A DNA stretch of 40,153 nt from Bacteroidales bacterium (GCA_016936215.1 JAFGPL010000278.1:1-40153), one strand, 5' to 3'; positions 25,884-35,400 are shown, numbered from the stretch's first letter. Notes: generated by a model from the sequence alone, not told the origin. Numbers and translations: made by a program.

Positions 25884-26603
25884 ATGAACCAGAACGGACA
25901 CAACCTTAAGCTAAAGACAGAAGGGTATCCTGCGGGACAACCTGACTTTCTGCGGGTAATAAGCAACGATGAAGAAACACCGGGTATATCATTAAGACTT
26001 GATGCCAATGCCCTTGATGAGAATTCAAAAATAGAACTGATTGAAAAGCATTTTGGGGAGATTATGAATATCCTCGGTCTTGACCTTACCGACGACAGTT
26101 TGCGCAAGACGCCGCACAGAGTTGCTAAGATGTTTGTCAAAGAAGTTTTCAGCGGGCTCAACCCCGACAACAAACCCAAAGTGACCCTGTTTGAAAACAA
26201 GTACAATTACAACCAGATGCTTGTGGAAAAGGACATCAAAGTGAACTCATACTGCGAGCATCATTTCGTACCCATATTAGGGAGGGCGCATGTTGGTTAC
26301 ATTTCAAGCGGAAAGGTGATAGGGTTGTCGAAAATAAACCGTATCGTGGATTTCTTTTCGAGACGACCGCAGGTACAGGAAAGGCTTACCGTGCAGATTG
26401 CCGAAGAACTGAAAAAAGTGCTGGAGACCGAAGATGTTGCCGTAGTAATTGAGGCCACACACATGTGTGTTACGGTACGCGGGGTTGAAGATGAACATAG
26501 TTCCACTGCAACATCAAGTTTTCACGGGGTATTTAAAGACCCTGATGTGCGCAAAGAGTTTTTTGCCTTTATCCATGCCCCGATAAGGACATCAATAAAT
26601 TAA
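25884..26603 (+). CDS. folE: GTP cyclohydrolase I
   Basis: 239 residues; cytosolic zinc enzyme turning GTP into 7,8-dihydroneopterin triphosphate, first step of folate and pterin synthesis. Landmarks: LRKTPHRVAKMF, Y-C124-E-H126-H127-FVPILGRAHVGYI, GLSKINRIVDFFSRRPQVQE, and H193-M-C195-VTVRGV. C124, H126/H127 and C195 include the usual zinc and catalytic positions, all intact. The first ~45 residues are longer and less conserved than in E. coli FolE, common in Bacteroidota. ATG 25884 follows the sigma gene by 28 bases; an operon of sigma factor and folE is likely. Confidence 0.97.
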   Translation: MNQNGHNLKLKTEGYPAGQPDFLRVISNDEETPGISLRLDANALDENSKIELIEKHFGEIMNILGLDLTDDSLRKTPHRVAKMFVKEVFSGLNPDNKPKVTLFENKYNYNQMLVEKDIKVNSYCEHHFVPILGRAHVGYISSGKVIGLSKINRIVDFFSRRPQVQERLTVQIAEELKKVLETEDVAVVIEATHMCVTVRGVEDEHSSTATSSFHGVFKDPDVRKEFFAFIHAPIRTSIN

Positions 26604-26643
26604 TTTTGTTATAAGTTTTTCAGGCGGCCGTCGCGGGATGAAA

Positions 26644-26662
26644 CCTGTATTTCTAATACAGG
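26644..26662. terminator. 8-bp hairpin between convergent folE and Omp85-type genes
   Basis: CCTGTATT (26644-26651), TCT, AATACAGG (26655-26662): perfect stem with a 3-base loop, overlapping the stop codon of the minus-strand barrel gene and lying 40 bases after the folE stop. There is no T tract in either direction, so its role in ending either transcript is only suggested by position. Confidence 0.4.
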
Positions 26663-27993
26663 AAATTCAAACCGATGTACAGGCCGCTTTTACCATCTTC
26701 TTTTTTTGCTGCAAGGCCATAGTCTACCGCAACTATAAAGTTTTCGTTGAGTGCAAAATGAAGTCCTGCACCATAAGCTATATGAAGCGATTCTTCCTTA
26801 TCAGGAAAATACAATTCCCTTTCAGGTACAGGAACAGAAGTAAGGTCAAGCGTGTATTTTTTCAGCACCATTCCCATGTCGGTAAAAGTGTTCAGCGCGA
26901 TGTACAAATTCTGGTTCAGGACCACGGTCCGTAAAAATTTCCATCGGAACTCAAAATTTCCGTATGCAAAATCTTCACCTACCACCCTGTTGCGCAATAC
27001 CCCCCGAATGGTCTTTGCACCTCCAAGCCCGTCGCGGGTAAGATTGGGGGCAGTGTTATAAACAAAAGGCAGCATATAATAGGGCATCTCGCCCGATAAC
27101 TTTGCCTGGTATGACAAACGGTAAGCAAACGACAGTTTTTTCTTTATCAGTGTAAAATACTGCCTGTGGGTTACTGCCAGGCGTGTAAATGCATAATCGC
27201 TCCCTAAAAAAGTGGGCGACAAAAGTAACTGGCAGTCTGTCCATATGCCTTTCATCGGGTTAGGCTCGTTATCGCGTGTATCGTATACAAGGCCCAGTTT
27301 CACCAGCATGGTACGGCCACCGTCTGCCTGCGCTTCGGGTATCACCCCCCACTCTACGTATCTGTCGTAAAGCAGGGCAGTATCGGGAAGCATATCGGCT
27401 TGGTCTTTGCCTTTGTTTAACTTATCTATGTCTACCGTGCCAATATTATTTGCTGTGTATTCCAACCCTGCAAGCCAGCGTATTTTCTTTCCCATAACGG
27501 GGCCGTAAAAATCGGTCCTGAACTTGCCGAGCCTCCGGTCAAGCCGGTAAAACATCCTCGAAATATAGGCCGGGTCGTCTGTAACTTCATATTGATGGTT
27601 ATAATATGCCCCATACCCGTTGAAACCATAAAAATCAAGGGCCTGTTCAGTAAGCAGGCTGGCTTCAGCCGAGACCCTTATGCCGGGTATCAGGTATTCC
27701 GAATCATAGGTAAACTGGTTAATACCGCTTCCCTTGGTTGTGCGCGACCACTCAAAATAAAGAGAGTGACGGTATTTCGGGTAGGTCGAGCCATCACCGA
27801 AATGATAAAAATTCACCACCGCCCCGTATTTAAACCCTATATCCGAGTCGTAAGCAATCGCCGGCACGCCGCCAAAAGTCCATCCGGTTTTTATTTTTTC
27901 TTCCTTCCCTTTTTCCTGGCTTTCATCCTGACAATAAGTTGACAGGCCGGCAAACACAAGCAGAAACAATAGAAATAGTTTGTTGGTATTCAT
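26653..27993 (-). CDS. Omp85-type (BamA/TamA-like) outer-membrane barrel without POTRA domains
   Basis: 446 residues with signal peptide (cleavage near TYCQ, about residue 21). After a short charged linker the protein starts with GWTFGGVPAIAYDSDIGF (about 37-54), a start typical of the DUF5982-containing branch, and then forms a 16-strand-like barrel. AKTIRGVLRNR (I329-R330-G331) fits the conserved (V/I)RG(F/Y) motif of the Omp85 sixth loop, and the last strand ends SGLYIGLNFLY with the expected terminal aromatic. There are no POTRA repeats and the length leaves no room for them. In BamA the POTRA part recruits partners, so this is not a BamA orthologue; small Omp85 barrels like this have unknown function. 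Confidence 0.85.
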   Translation of the reverse strand: MNTNKLFLLFLLVFAGLSTYCQDESQEKGKEEKIKTGWTFGGVPAIAYDSDIGFKYGAVVNFYHFGDGSTYPKYRHSLYFEWSRTTKGSGINQFTYDSEYLIPGIRVSAEASLLTEQALDFYGFNGYGAYYNHQYEVTDDPAYISRMFYRLDRRLGKFRTDFYGPVMGKKIRWLAGLEYTANNIGTVDIDKLNKGKDQADMLPDTALLYDRYVEWGVIPEAQADGGRTMLVKLGLVYDTRDNEPNPMKGIWTDCQLLLSPTFLGSDYAFTRLAVTHRQYFTLIKKKLSFAYRLSYQAKLSGEMPYYMLPFVYNTAPNLTRDGLGGAKTIRGVLRNRVVGEDFAYGNFEFRWKFLRTVVLNQNLYIALNTFTDMGMVLKKYTLDLTSVPVPERELYFPDKEESLHIAYGAGLHFALNENFIVAVDYGLAAKKEDGKSGLYIGLNFLY

Positions 27994-28098
27994 GGTTTTA
28001 ATTTCAGGTTTTAAAAAGTCTAATATAATGTTTTTTTTCCTATCATAATTCTCATTATATTTCAGTTATCATAACAACATAAATAAAGTTGAAACAAA

Positions 28099-29997
28099 GT
28101 GCATTTTTTCGGGTATATTTTTCCTAAGGTTAAGATAGCAGTTATTATTCCTGCCCTGTTTTCAATGACCGTCTCCGGACAACCATTGTATATGCCTTAC
28201 AATGTGCAGGAGGCATATAACAATGCCTTCAGAAGCTATGATGGCAAACCTGGTGAAAAATATTTTCAGAATAAATCTTCATACCGGATCAAAGCCGGCT
28301 TTAACCCTGAGACCAGGGTATTAAAAGGCAGAGCAAGGATCGTTTATCAGAATAATAGTCAGGAAATCCTTACCCGGATCGTGATGAGGCTTTACCCTGA
28401 TTATTTTAAAAAAGGCAACCCCAGGGACAAAGCAGTGCACCCCGCGGATGTACACGAAGGTGTATTGATCAAACACCTCTCTGTCAACGATTCGTTATTT
28501 AATGTTAACGACCCTGCAAAAATAATCAGAAGTGGTACCTTGATGATTATTAACCTGGAAGAAGATTTGTTGATGCCCGGCAAATCACTTGAAATATCTA
28601 TAGGTTGGGAATTTATGTTTCCCGGAAAAACCACTGAAAGGTTTGGTACATATCACAATACCTCTTTTTTTGTGGCCTACTGGTATCCGCAGATTGCAGT
28701 CTTTGACGACATTGACGGGTGGGACTATACAGATTATAACGGAACCCAGGAATTTTACAACGATTTTTCAGATTTTAACTGTGAAATTACCGTACCGTCT
28801 GATTACCTCACCTGGGCTACAGGTGAATGGCTCAATGCGGATGATATCCTCAGCCCGCAATACCTGCAGAGGTATAACGAAGCCAAAACTGCCGGTACAA
28901 CCGTTCAGGTCATATCTCCTGATGAGATCGGCAAAATATCTAAAAACCGCAAATCAAACACCTTTAAATACACGGCATCTAATGTAACCGATTTTGCTTT
29001 TGCCGTAAGCAAAAACTATACATGGGACATGAAAAGCATACAATGCAGCGAAACAGATGAACCGGTAATTGTTCATGCTTTATACCCTTCAAAATCAGGT
29101 AAATACAATAAAGTAACCGATATTACATCAGATGCTGTATGTCATTTTGCACAAACAATCGTGGGGGTGCCCTTTCCGTTTAATAACCTGATATCATTTA
29201 ACGGTTCGGGGGGTATGGAATTCCCGATGATGATGAACACAGGCTATGAAACCGATTATTACAGGCTTGTAACTGTTACCACGCATGAGGCCTGCCACAT
29301 GTATTTTCCGTTCCTCGTGGGCACCAACGAAAAAAAATATGCCTGGATGGATGAAGGTTTTGTTACTTTTCTCGCCAAAGAGGCTGACCAGATAATTATG
29401 CCCGAAATAAATCCTTATACCGATATTTTATCAATTTTCAGGTCTTTTTCGGGTGACGAACAGGATGTTGCATTAATGGTTCCTTCGAACCAGCTCAGGG
29501 GTAGAACTTACCAGGTACATGCATACTACAGGTCTTCGGCGGCAATTTATTTTTTGAAATTATATCTCGGGGACGAGAAGTTTCAATTGGCTTTGAAAGA
29601 TTTTATATTGCATTGGAAAGGCAGGCACCCTACCCCCTACGACCTTTTCTTCACCTTTAACCGTGTAGCTGGTGAAAACCTTAACTGGTTCTGGGATGCC
29701 TGGTTTTTCAAAACCGGCTGGGTTGACCTGGGAGTATCGGATGTTGAACAGATTGACAAAGGATACAAAATATACATTGAAAACAAAGGTATGCTGCCGG
29801 TACCATACAACATAGGAATTGTATATACAGATGGTTCAGGCGATACACTGGATATTTCTGCCAATACCTGGAAAAAAAACTATTCGCATGATTTACATAC
29901 ATTAAAAACAGAAAAAACAATAAAACAGGTCTACATACCAGACAAACAGTTGCCGGATAAAAACCCGGTGAACAACTATTATCATGTAAAAAACTAA
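28099..29997 (+). CDS. M1-family zinc metallopeptidase (aminopeptidase-like), exported
   Basis: 632 residues. GTG at 28099 starts a signal peptide (KVKIAVIIPALFSMTVSGQ, cleavage near SGQ). No ATG gives a complete signal peptide. N-terminal beta domain (about 45-230) of the M1 type, then the catalytic domain: GGMEFP (E374, exopeptidase GxMEN equivalent), H396-E397-A-C-H400 zinc motif, and E419 exactly 18 residues later, giving the HExxH-x18-E signature. All zinc ligands are present. Expected in periplasm or outer membrane, releasing N-terminal residues from peptides. The next gene starts 12 bases after its stop, so the two form an operon. Promoter candidate: TATATTTC at 28056-28063 with TTTT 19 bases upstream (weak). 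Confidence 0.93.
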   Translation: MHFFGYIFPKVKIAVIIPALFSMTVSGQPLYMPYNVQEAYNNAFRSYDGKPGEKYFQNKSSYRIKAGFNPETRVLKGRARIVYQNNSQEILTRIVMRLYPDYFKKGNPRDKAVHPADVHEGVLIKHLSVNDSLFNVNDPAKIIRSGTLMIINLEEDLLMPGKSLEISIGWEFMFPGKTTERFGTYHNTSFFVAYWYPQIAVFDDIDGWDYTDYNGTQEFYNDFSDFNCEITVPSDYLTWATGEWLNADDILSPQYLQRYNEAKTAGTTVQVISPDEIGKISKNRKSNTFKYTASNVTDFAFAVSKNYTWDMKSIQCSETDEPVIVHALYPSKSGKYNKVTDITSDAVCHFAQTIVGVPFPFNNLISFNGSGGMEFPMMMNTGYETDYYRLVTVTTHEACHMYFPFLVGTNEKKYAWMDEGFVTFLAKEADQIIMPEINPYTDILSIFRSFSGDEQDVALMVPSNQLRGRTYQVHAYYRSSAAIYFLKLYLGDEKFQLALKDFILHWKGRHPTPYDLFFTFNRVAGENLNWFWDAWFFKTGWVDLGVSDVEQIDKGYKIYIENKGMLPVPYNIGIVYTDGSGDTLDISANTWKKNYSHDLHTLKTEKTIKQVYIPDKQLPDKNPVNNYYHVKN

Positions 29998-30008
29998 AAC
30001 CAAATAAC

Positions 30009-32417
30009 ATGAAAATAATAAAAAATGCCCTGCTGTTAGCGATGATTTTAATGATTATCATTTTCATTGCCGGATTTATCATTATAAGATATGTCTCGCA
30101 CAAAAGCATTCCCGATTACAATGCCGATGTTACGCTAACAGGGCTGAGCGCCAATGTTGAAGTATTCAGGGACGAATTTGCAATTCCACATGTTTATGCA
30201 GAAACCGAAAAAGACCTGTATATGGCTGTCGGTTATCTCATGGCCCAGGACCGTTTGTGGCAGATGGATTTTCTGCGCCGGGTAACCCTGGGCAGGCTTT
30301 CTGAAATCTTTGGCGAAAACTACGCAAACACCGACCTTATTTTAAGATCGTTACGTTATTCTGACAAATCAAGGTCGTTGCTCGGCACATCTGATACCGC
30401 TATTATTGAAGCGCTTGAGGCCTTTTCAGACGGGGTAAACGAATACATTCATTCCCACAGCAGGAAGTTACCTTTTGAGTTTACATTGCTGGGTTACAAG
30501 CCTGAACCTTGGGAACCGCTGCATTCTCTCAACCTGATAGGGTTTATGGCCTGGGACCTTAAAGCCGGATGGAGTGAATACATCCTCGAAGAAATAAGGG
30601 GAAAGGTTGATTCAACCCATTTTGCCGGGTTGCTGCCGGAAATTGGTCTTTATAAAACATTTGTTTACCCCGGTTTTGATTCGGTGATGCATTCTTTATC
30701 AATCGGCCCGGGTCTTTCAGAACTTTCAGGTCTTCTTGGTAAAATGGGCGCCGATGTTTTTGACGGAAGCAACAACTGGGCTGTTTCAGCTAAAAAATCA
30801 AGCACAGGCAGTCCCATAATGGCCAACGACATGCACCTGGGCTTGAATGTCCCCGGAATATGGTACCAGATGCACCAGTGTGTAAAAGGCAGGTTGAATG
30901 TAACAGGACTTGTTTTGCCCGGACAACCGCTGGTTATTTGCGGCCACAACGAGAACATAGCCTGGGGGATGACCAATACCTATGTGGACAACCTCGATTT
31001 TTACCTCGAAAGGATAAACCCTGAAGACAGCAATCAATATCTTTACAAGGACGAATGGAAAGATTTTACAATAAAGGAAGAAAAAATTGCCACAAAAAAT
31101 GGAGATACCCTGACCAGGTATCAGCGATATAACCATCGCGGACCGGTAATTTCTGAGTTTAAAGATATAAAAGACAAAATAGTTACCATGCACTGGGTAG
31201 GTGATGAACAAAGCAACGAGATGAAAACCATCTACCAGTTGAACAGGGCAACGAACTGGGATGATTTCAGGAATGCCCTGAAAACTTTTCGTTCTATAAG
31301 CCAGAATATTGTTTATGCCGATAAAGAAGGAAACATTGGCCTTTTCTGCGCGGCAGGTATTCCTATCCGTAAAAGGGTTGAAGTTTATGGCATTCTGCCC
31401 GGCTGGACTGATGAATTCGACTGGCAGGGCATGGTCCCTTTTGATGAGCTGCCTTTCAGCTATAATCCTGAGTGTGGTTTCGTGTCATCGGCCAATAACA
31501 AAACGGTAGATGACAATTACCCCTATCACATAAGCAACTGGTTCGATGTAACATACAGAATTGATCGAATCAGGGAGATGCTTTCTTCAAAAGAAAAGCT
31601 TTCGGTTGAAGACTTTAAAAACATTCAACTCGACCAGGAAACAAAAATGAAAGAGCTGATATTGCCGGAATTGTTGCAATCGGCAGACACCGTCAGCAAT
31701 TTATCTGAATTGGAACAACGCAGCCTGGCGCTGCTGAAGGAGTGGAACGGGGACATGCATAAAGACCGTCCGGAGCCTGCTATATTCGAAAATTACTACC
31801 ATACACTTCTAAAAAATATTTATGCCGATGAACTTGGTAATAAACTCTTTGAAAGGCTAAATGGTATAACTTCCATTACCCGCACTGCAGTATACAGGAT
31901 TTTTACCACCGGGGAATCTGTATGGATAGATGATATTACCACCGGTTATAAAGAATCGCTTGCCGATATTTGTTTACGCAGTTTTAAAGAATCTGTCGAA
32001 GACTTGGGGCAGGAATACGGAGGCGAACCCGATAGCTGGAAATGGGGGGAAATCCATCAGCTTACACTTGCGCATCCGCTTTCAAGTAAAAAGATCCTCG
32101 ACAGGGTTTTCAACCTTAACCGCGGACCTTTCAAGGTTGGAGGCAGCTTTCATACCGTTTCACCGTATTCTTACCCGCCATCTGACCCTAAACTGGTGAA
32201 CCACGGCTCATCTCACAGGCATATTTACACTGCCGGCAACTGGGATCATTCATTAACCGTGATACCTACCGGAAATTCGGGAATACCTGCAAGCAAACAT
32301 TATTGCGACCAGACCGGGTTATATATCGGGGGCAACTATCATGAAGACCATTTTAGCAAAAATGCCGTAACAAAAAATGTTGTTTACAAAATGACGTTTA
32401 AAGCGGCTGACAGGTAA
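30009..32417 (+). CDS. Penicillin acylase family (Ntn hydrolase) amidase
   Basis: 802 residues, normal for the family. N-terminal hydrophobic segment (about 7-28, LLLAMILMIIIFIAGFIIIRY) anchors or exports the protein. The precursor layout is alpha chain (about 45-235), spacer, and beta chain beginning at S254 in DGSNNWAVS; this Ser becomes the N-terminal nucleophile after self-cleavage. NENIAWGMTNTYVD and GHNE (about 315) are further family landmarks. Members hydrolyse amide bonds of penicillins, cephalosporins, or N-acyl homoserine lactones; the natural substrate here is unknown. Located directly behind the M1 peptidase, which suggests joint turnover of amide/peptide compounds outside the cytoplasm. 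Ends 8 bases from the convergent kinase gene. Confidence 0.92.
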   Translation: MKIIKNALLLAMILMIIIFIAGFIIIRYVSHKSIPDYNADVTLTGLSANVEVFRDEFAIPHVYAETEKDLYMAVGYLMAQDRLWQMDFLRRVTLGRLSEIFGENYANTDLILRSLRYSDKSRSLLGTSDTAIIEALEAFSDGVNEYIHSHSRKLPFEFTLLGYKPEPWEPLHSLNLIGFMAWDLKAGWSEYILEEIRGKVDSTHFAGLLPEIGLYKTFVYPGFDSVMHSLSIGPGLSELSGLLGKMGADVFDGSNNWAVSAKKSSTGSPIMANDMHLGLNVPGIWYQMHQCVKGRLNVTGLVLPGQPLVICGHNENIAWGMTNTYVDNLDFYLERINPEDSNQYLYKDEWKDFTIKEEKIATKNGDTLTRYQRYNHRGPVISEFKDIKDKIVTMHWVGDEQSNEMKTIYQLNRATNWDDFRNALKTFRSISQNIVYADKEGNIGLFCAAGIPIRKRVEVYGILPGWTDEFDWQGMVPFDELPFSYNPECGFVSSANNKTVDDNYPYHISNWFDVTYRIDRIREMLSSKEKLSVEDFKNIQLDQETKMKELILPELLQSADTVSNLSELEQRSLALLKEWNGDMHKDRPEPAIFENYYHTLLKNIYADELGNKLFERLNGITSITRTAVYRIFTTGESVWIDDITTGYKESLADICLRSFKESVEDLGQEYGGEPDSWKWGEIHQLTLAHPLSSKKILDRVFNLNRGPFKVGGSFHTVSPYSYPPSDPKLVNHGSSHRHIYTAGNWDHSLTVIPTGNSGIPASKHYCDQTGLYIGGNYHEDHFSKNAVTKNVVYKMTFKAADR

Positions 32418-32425
32418 AAAAGTGA

Positions 32426-33976
32426 TCAATTGCCGTTTGGCAGATCGGTTTTCTCGGTATGATATTCGGGGTGAAGCAAAGCTTCCTTAGAGATCGTAAA
32501 GAAAAACCTCGATCCTTTTCGGGTTGAGATATCGAGCCAAATTTTTCCCCCGAGCTGTTCAACAATTCCTTTGGAAATTGACAGTCCCAGGCCGGCGCCT
32601 CCAAAATTTCGTTTCAGCGATTCGTCACCCTGCCTGAACCGTTCGAATATGATCTCACGCTTTTCTGGTTCGATGCCGATTCCGGTATCTGAAACAAAAA
32701 AGAGCAAATCCTTTTCTTTACATTCATATCCAAATTCTATTTCTCCCTCAAAGGTAAACTTGTAGGCGTTTTTCAGCAGGTTGTTAATTACCTGCTGCAA
32801 CCTGAAAGGATCGGTAAAGACAACACCTTTTTCATCGGACAGCCCGATTACCGGGATAAGGCGGATTTTGTCCTTGCCCGAAGTTTTAGCCGAAGTGTAA
32901 AAGAAATCGTAAATCTCCCGTATTTTATCATTAAGGTTAAATTCTATGGCATGCACCCGCAACTGGTTTGATTCAATCAGTGAAATATCAAGAATGTCAT
33001 CAATAATACGCAGCAGTTGCTGACCGCTGTTCATAATTATTTCAACATATTTCTTTTTTCTGTCGGATGTGACATCTGTTTTGTTGAGCAAATCGCTGAA
33101 ACCAAGGATACCATTCAGGGGGGTCCTGATCTCATGCGAAAGATTGGCCAGGAACACTGTTTTCAACCTGTCTGCTTCTTCAGCACGTTTAACAGCAAGT
33201 AGTAATTCACGTTCATATCTTTTGCGTTCGCTGATCTCTTTAAGCAGTTGCTGGTTTTTTTCGCTTAACTCAACAGTCCGCTCTTTAACCATTTTGTCAA
33301 GGTTATCATTCGTCTCCTCAAGTTTTTTGGTTGCAATAAATGAATAGAGCCTGGTGGTAAGTATTACCTTCGATACCAGGAAACCGATTATCACAAGGGT
33401 AAAAACCGAATAGTATTCTGCAACGATCCTTTCCTGTTCTATATGTAAATAACGCAATGATAAAAAAAGTGTTAAAAGGCTTACTGAAAGCATCAGCAGG
33501 AAACTCCAGCCCCTGACAAAAAACAGTGCAGCAAGTGAGAAGACCCCGATAAGATAAGTCGGTAAACCATTGGCTGTCTGCGATTCTATTGCTGAAACCA
33601 CTCCCCCCCAGTTGAGATGAAAAAATATATAACACAGGAAAATATACCCATGTATTTTCCTGACATTTTTTACTGAATCAGGGTGAAAAAAATGAGAAAC
33701 CACAAAAAAGAAAAGGGTGAAAACAGCGAGTATGATGTCTACCTGAAAAAACAATTCGGTTTGTTTTTCAGAATATATTCCTTTAATGTTAAGGTCTGAA
33801 TAAAGCTGAAAAACCACAAGCACGATAAGGAAATAAGTCCATATGCGAAGCCTTAGGTAATTGGAGAAAGTAATACTTTTATAAAAATCGTCCTTGTACT
33901 GGGGATATTTATAAAGCGGATTGATCCTCTCTCTTGCATCCCTGATTATATGACGGATATCAGGAAAATTGATCAT
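32426..33976 (-). CDS. Membrane sensor histidine kinase (orphan)
   Basis: 516 residues. Six hydrophobic helices (about 40-215) form an N-terminal membrane sensor of no named family that I recognise, with only short loops. A coiled coil (about 220-270) leads to the dimerisation/phosphoacceptor helix FLANLSHEIRTPLNG with H281, then the HATPase_c domain: N box NNLLKNAYKF, G1 DTGIGI, F box ERFRQGDES, and G2 GGAGLGLSISKGIVE. All catalytic boxes are intact. No response regulator gene or receiver domain is nearby, so the partner is encoded elsewhere. Same strand as the HU/SPOR gene, 72 bases downstream of it, but a separate promoter box (33994-34001) exists. Confidence 0.93.
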   Translation of the reverse strand: MINFPDIRHIIRDARERINPLYKYPQYKDDFYKSITFSNYLRLRIWTYFLIVLVVFQLYSDLNIKGIYSEKQTELFFQVDIILAVFTLFFFVVSHFFHPDSVKNVRKIHGYIFLCYIFFHLNWGGVVSAIESQTANGLPTYLIGVFSLAALFFVRGWSFLLMLSVSLLTLFLSLRYLHIEQERIVAEYYSVFTLVIIGFLVSKVILTTRLYSFIATKKLEETNDNLDKMVKERTVELSEKNQQLLKEISERKRYERELLLAVKRAEEADRLKTVFLANLSHEIRTPLNGILGFSDLLNKTDVTSDRKKKYVEIIMNSGQQLLRIIDDILDISLIESNQLRVHAIEFNLNDKIREIYDFFYTSAKTSGKDKIRLIPVIGLSDEKGVVFTDPFRLQQVINNLLKNAYKFTFEGEIEFGYECKEKDLLFFVSDTGIGIEPEKREIIFERFRQGDESLKRNFGGAGLGLSISKGIVEQLGGKIWLDISTRKGSRFFFTISKEALLHPEYHTEKTDLPNGN

Positions 33977-33993
33977 AACTTTGATTAACGTAG

Positions 33994-34001
33994 CAAAGAT
34001 A
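33994..34001 (-). promoter_or_regulatory. -7 box candidate for the histidine kinase gene
   Basis: TATCTTTG on the minus strand matches TAnnTTTG exactly and lies 17 bases before the start codon. No TTTG is found at the -33 position, so this is a partial match. Confidence 0.35.
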
Positions 34002-34048
34002 CTAAGTTATTTAAAAAAACCTGATTATAACACCCTGTAATTTTTCGA

Positions 34049-35263
34049 TCAGTAATAAATGATCCAGGCTTCAGGATTTCCCGAGTTTCTGATATTTTTA
34101 AGTTCTGCTAAAGCATCGGCCTTTTCAGTGTATGCATTGAAGCTTACAGCATGAAGATTTCCGATCATACCAAATTTACGGGCTTTATAACCATTCTGCT
34201 GAAGCTCCTTTACAAGGTTGTCGGCATTGCCTTCGTCCCTGAAACAACCGGCAACTATATAATAAAGTTTTCTGTCACTGGTAACAGTTGGACTTTCAGA
34301 CGCGTTTACTTCAGGCTGATCAACAGGAGTAACCGATGGGGCGGTGGTTTCCTCTTCCACCTGTTCAGCAGGAGGTATTTCATCTGCAGGTTCATCGGAG
34401 ACAATGTTAAGGGGCTCTTCTGTAACAATAACTTCTTCGGTAGCCTGCTTTTTATTTTTACTAAACATTTCGGTAATCTTGTCATTAAAAACAAACCAAC
34501 TAATGATAAGGCCGTTAACAACAAGGATCAATATTATCCAGATTACTATCTGAAGTGTATTAGATTTGGTTTTTTTTATTTTTTGTTCCACAGGTTTTAC
34601 ATCTGGTTCTTTTTTCACAGGGGTGTCTGTTTCTTTAGCAGTTTTTATAGGAGTCACGGTAACTTTTTCTTCCTTTTGGGTAATTTTTTTCTCCGGTTGT
34701 GGTGGTTTCACCTCCTCTTTTCCCACATTCAGTTCTATTTCGGTTTTCTGTTCAACAGGTTCTGTTTCTTTCACCGTTTCATCTTTCTTAATCTTTACAG
34801 GTTCGGGGGGGGCAGTTGCAATGTTTTTTGGAGTGGCATCAGGATGTTTTGTGTCCTCTGCTATCTTAGGTGTTTTATCCTTTTCCACCTCAGCAGTGGG
34901 TTTGGCAGCAGTACTCTTTTTTTCTTTTTTCTGAACAACAGCGTCTGATGCTGTGATTTCGACAAGGGTAAGTTTGCCATTACTCTCTTTAACAAGTTTT
35001 CCTATACCCTCGAATACAATTCCTTCACCGGTATTTAACCTGCTGTTTATCTCTTCTACATATTTTGCAACTTTGCCCTTGGCTACATCTTTATTGATAC
35101 CTTCTGAAGCTGAAATATAATCAATCAGCAACCCATCGTTGTACCTGAGAAATTCATTGAAAACAATCAGCCTGGGGGATTTTTGCTTGATAATAAATGC
35201 GCCGAAATCGGGTATGATTACCCTCGCATTGGTATTGAGTAAGTCATTGATAATTTTGTTCAT
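34049..35263 (-). CDS. HU-like domain / transmembrane / SPOR domain protein
   Basis: 404 residues. Residues 1-105 fit the HU/CCDC81-like prokaryotic domain of Bacteroidota (VIIPDFGAFIIKQKSPRLI, RYNDGLLIDYI, GEGIVFEGIGKL). Residues 115-230 are a Lys/Glu/Pro-rich linker. One membrane helix lies at about 238-260 (VIWIILILVVNGLIISWFVF). An acidic Pro/Thr-rich linker follows, and residues about 335-404 are a SPOR domain (YYIVAGCFRDEGNADNLV, ending EAWIIYY), which binds denuded peptidoglycan at division sites. This puts the HU-like part in the cytoplasm and SPOR in the periplasm. Known for the family: probable cell-division role. Promoter candidate at 35284-35315. Confidence 0.9.
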   Translation of the reverse strand: MNKIINDLLNTNARVIIPDFGAFIIKQKSPRLIVFNEFLRYNDGLLIDYISASEGINKDVAKGKVAKYVEEINSRLNTGEGIVFEGIGKLVKESNGKLTLVEITASDAVVQKKEKKSTAAKPTAEVEKDKTPKIAEDTKHPDATPKNIATAPPEPVKIKKDETVKETEPVEQKTEIELNVGKEEVKPPQPEKKITQKEEKVTVTPIKTAKETDTPVKKEPDVKPVEQKIKKTKSNTLQIVIWIILILVVNGLIISWFVFNDKITEMFSKNKKQATEEVIVTEEPLNIVSDEPADEIPPAEQVEEETTAPSVTPVDQPEVNASESPTVTSDRKLYYIVAGCFRDEGNADNLVKELQQNGYKARKFGMIGNLHAVSFNAYTEKADALAELKNIRNSGNPEAWIIYY

Positions 35264-35283
35264 AACTGTACTTTATTATTACT

Positions 35284-35315
35284 CAAAGGAAAAAAAATTT
35301 AAGTAAAAAGTCAAA
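35284..35315 (-). promoter_or_regulatory. Promoter candidate for the HU/SPOR gene
   Basis: On the minus strand, TTTG at 35315-35312, 20 bases, then TTCCTTTG at 35291-35284. The -33 box is exact; the -7 box has one mismatch to TAnnTTTG. The ATG at 35263 is 20 bases downstream. Confidence 0.4.
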
Positions 35316-35400
35316 CGAAATCAGTAATTTATTTTAACTACGGTTTCGGTTTGAAATTTATCCTTACCTTTAAAATTTATTCATTAATTTTAAAGGCTTA

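Noticed and set aside
26653-27993. Calling the barrel BamA or TamA
   Set aside because: No POTRA domains and too short; only the barrel resembles Omp85 proteins.
34151-34948. 265-residue open frame opposite the HU/SPOR gene
   Set aside because: Phe/Cys-rich translation of the antisense of Lys/Glu/Pro repeats; typical shadow frame.
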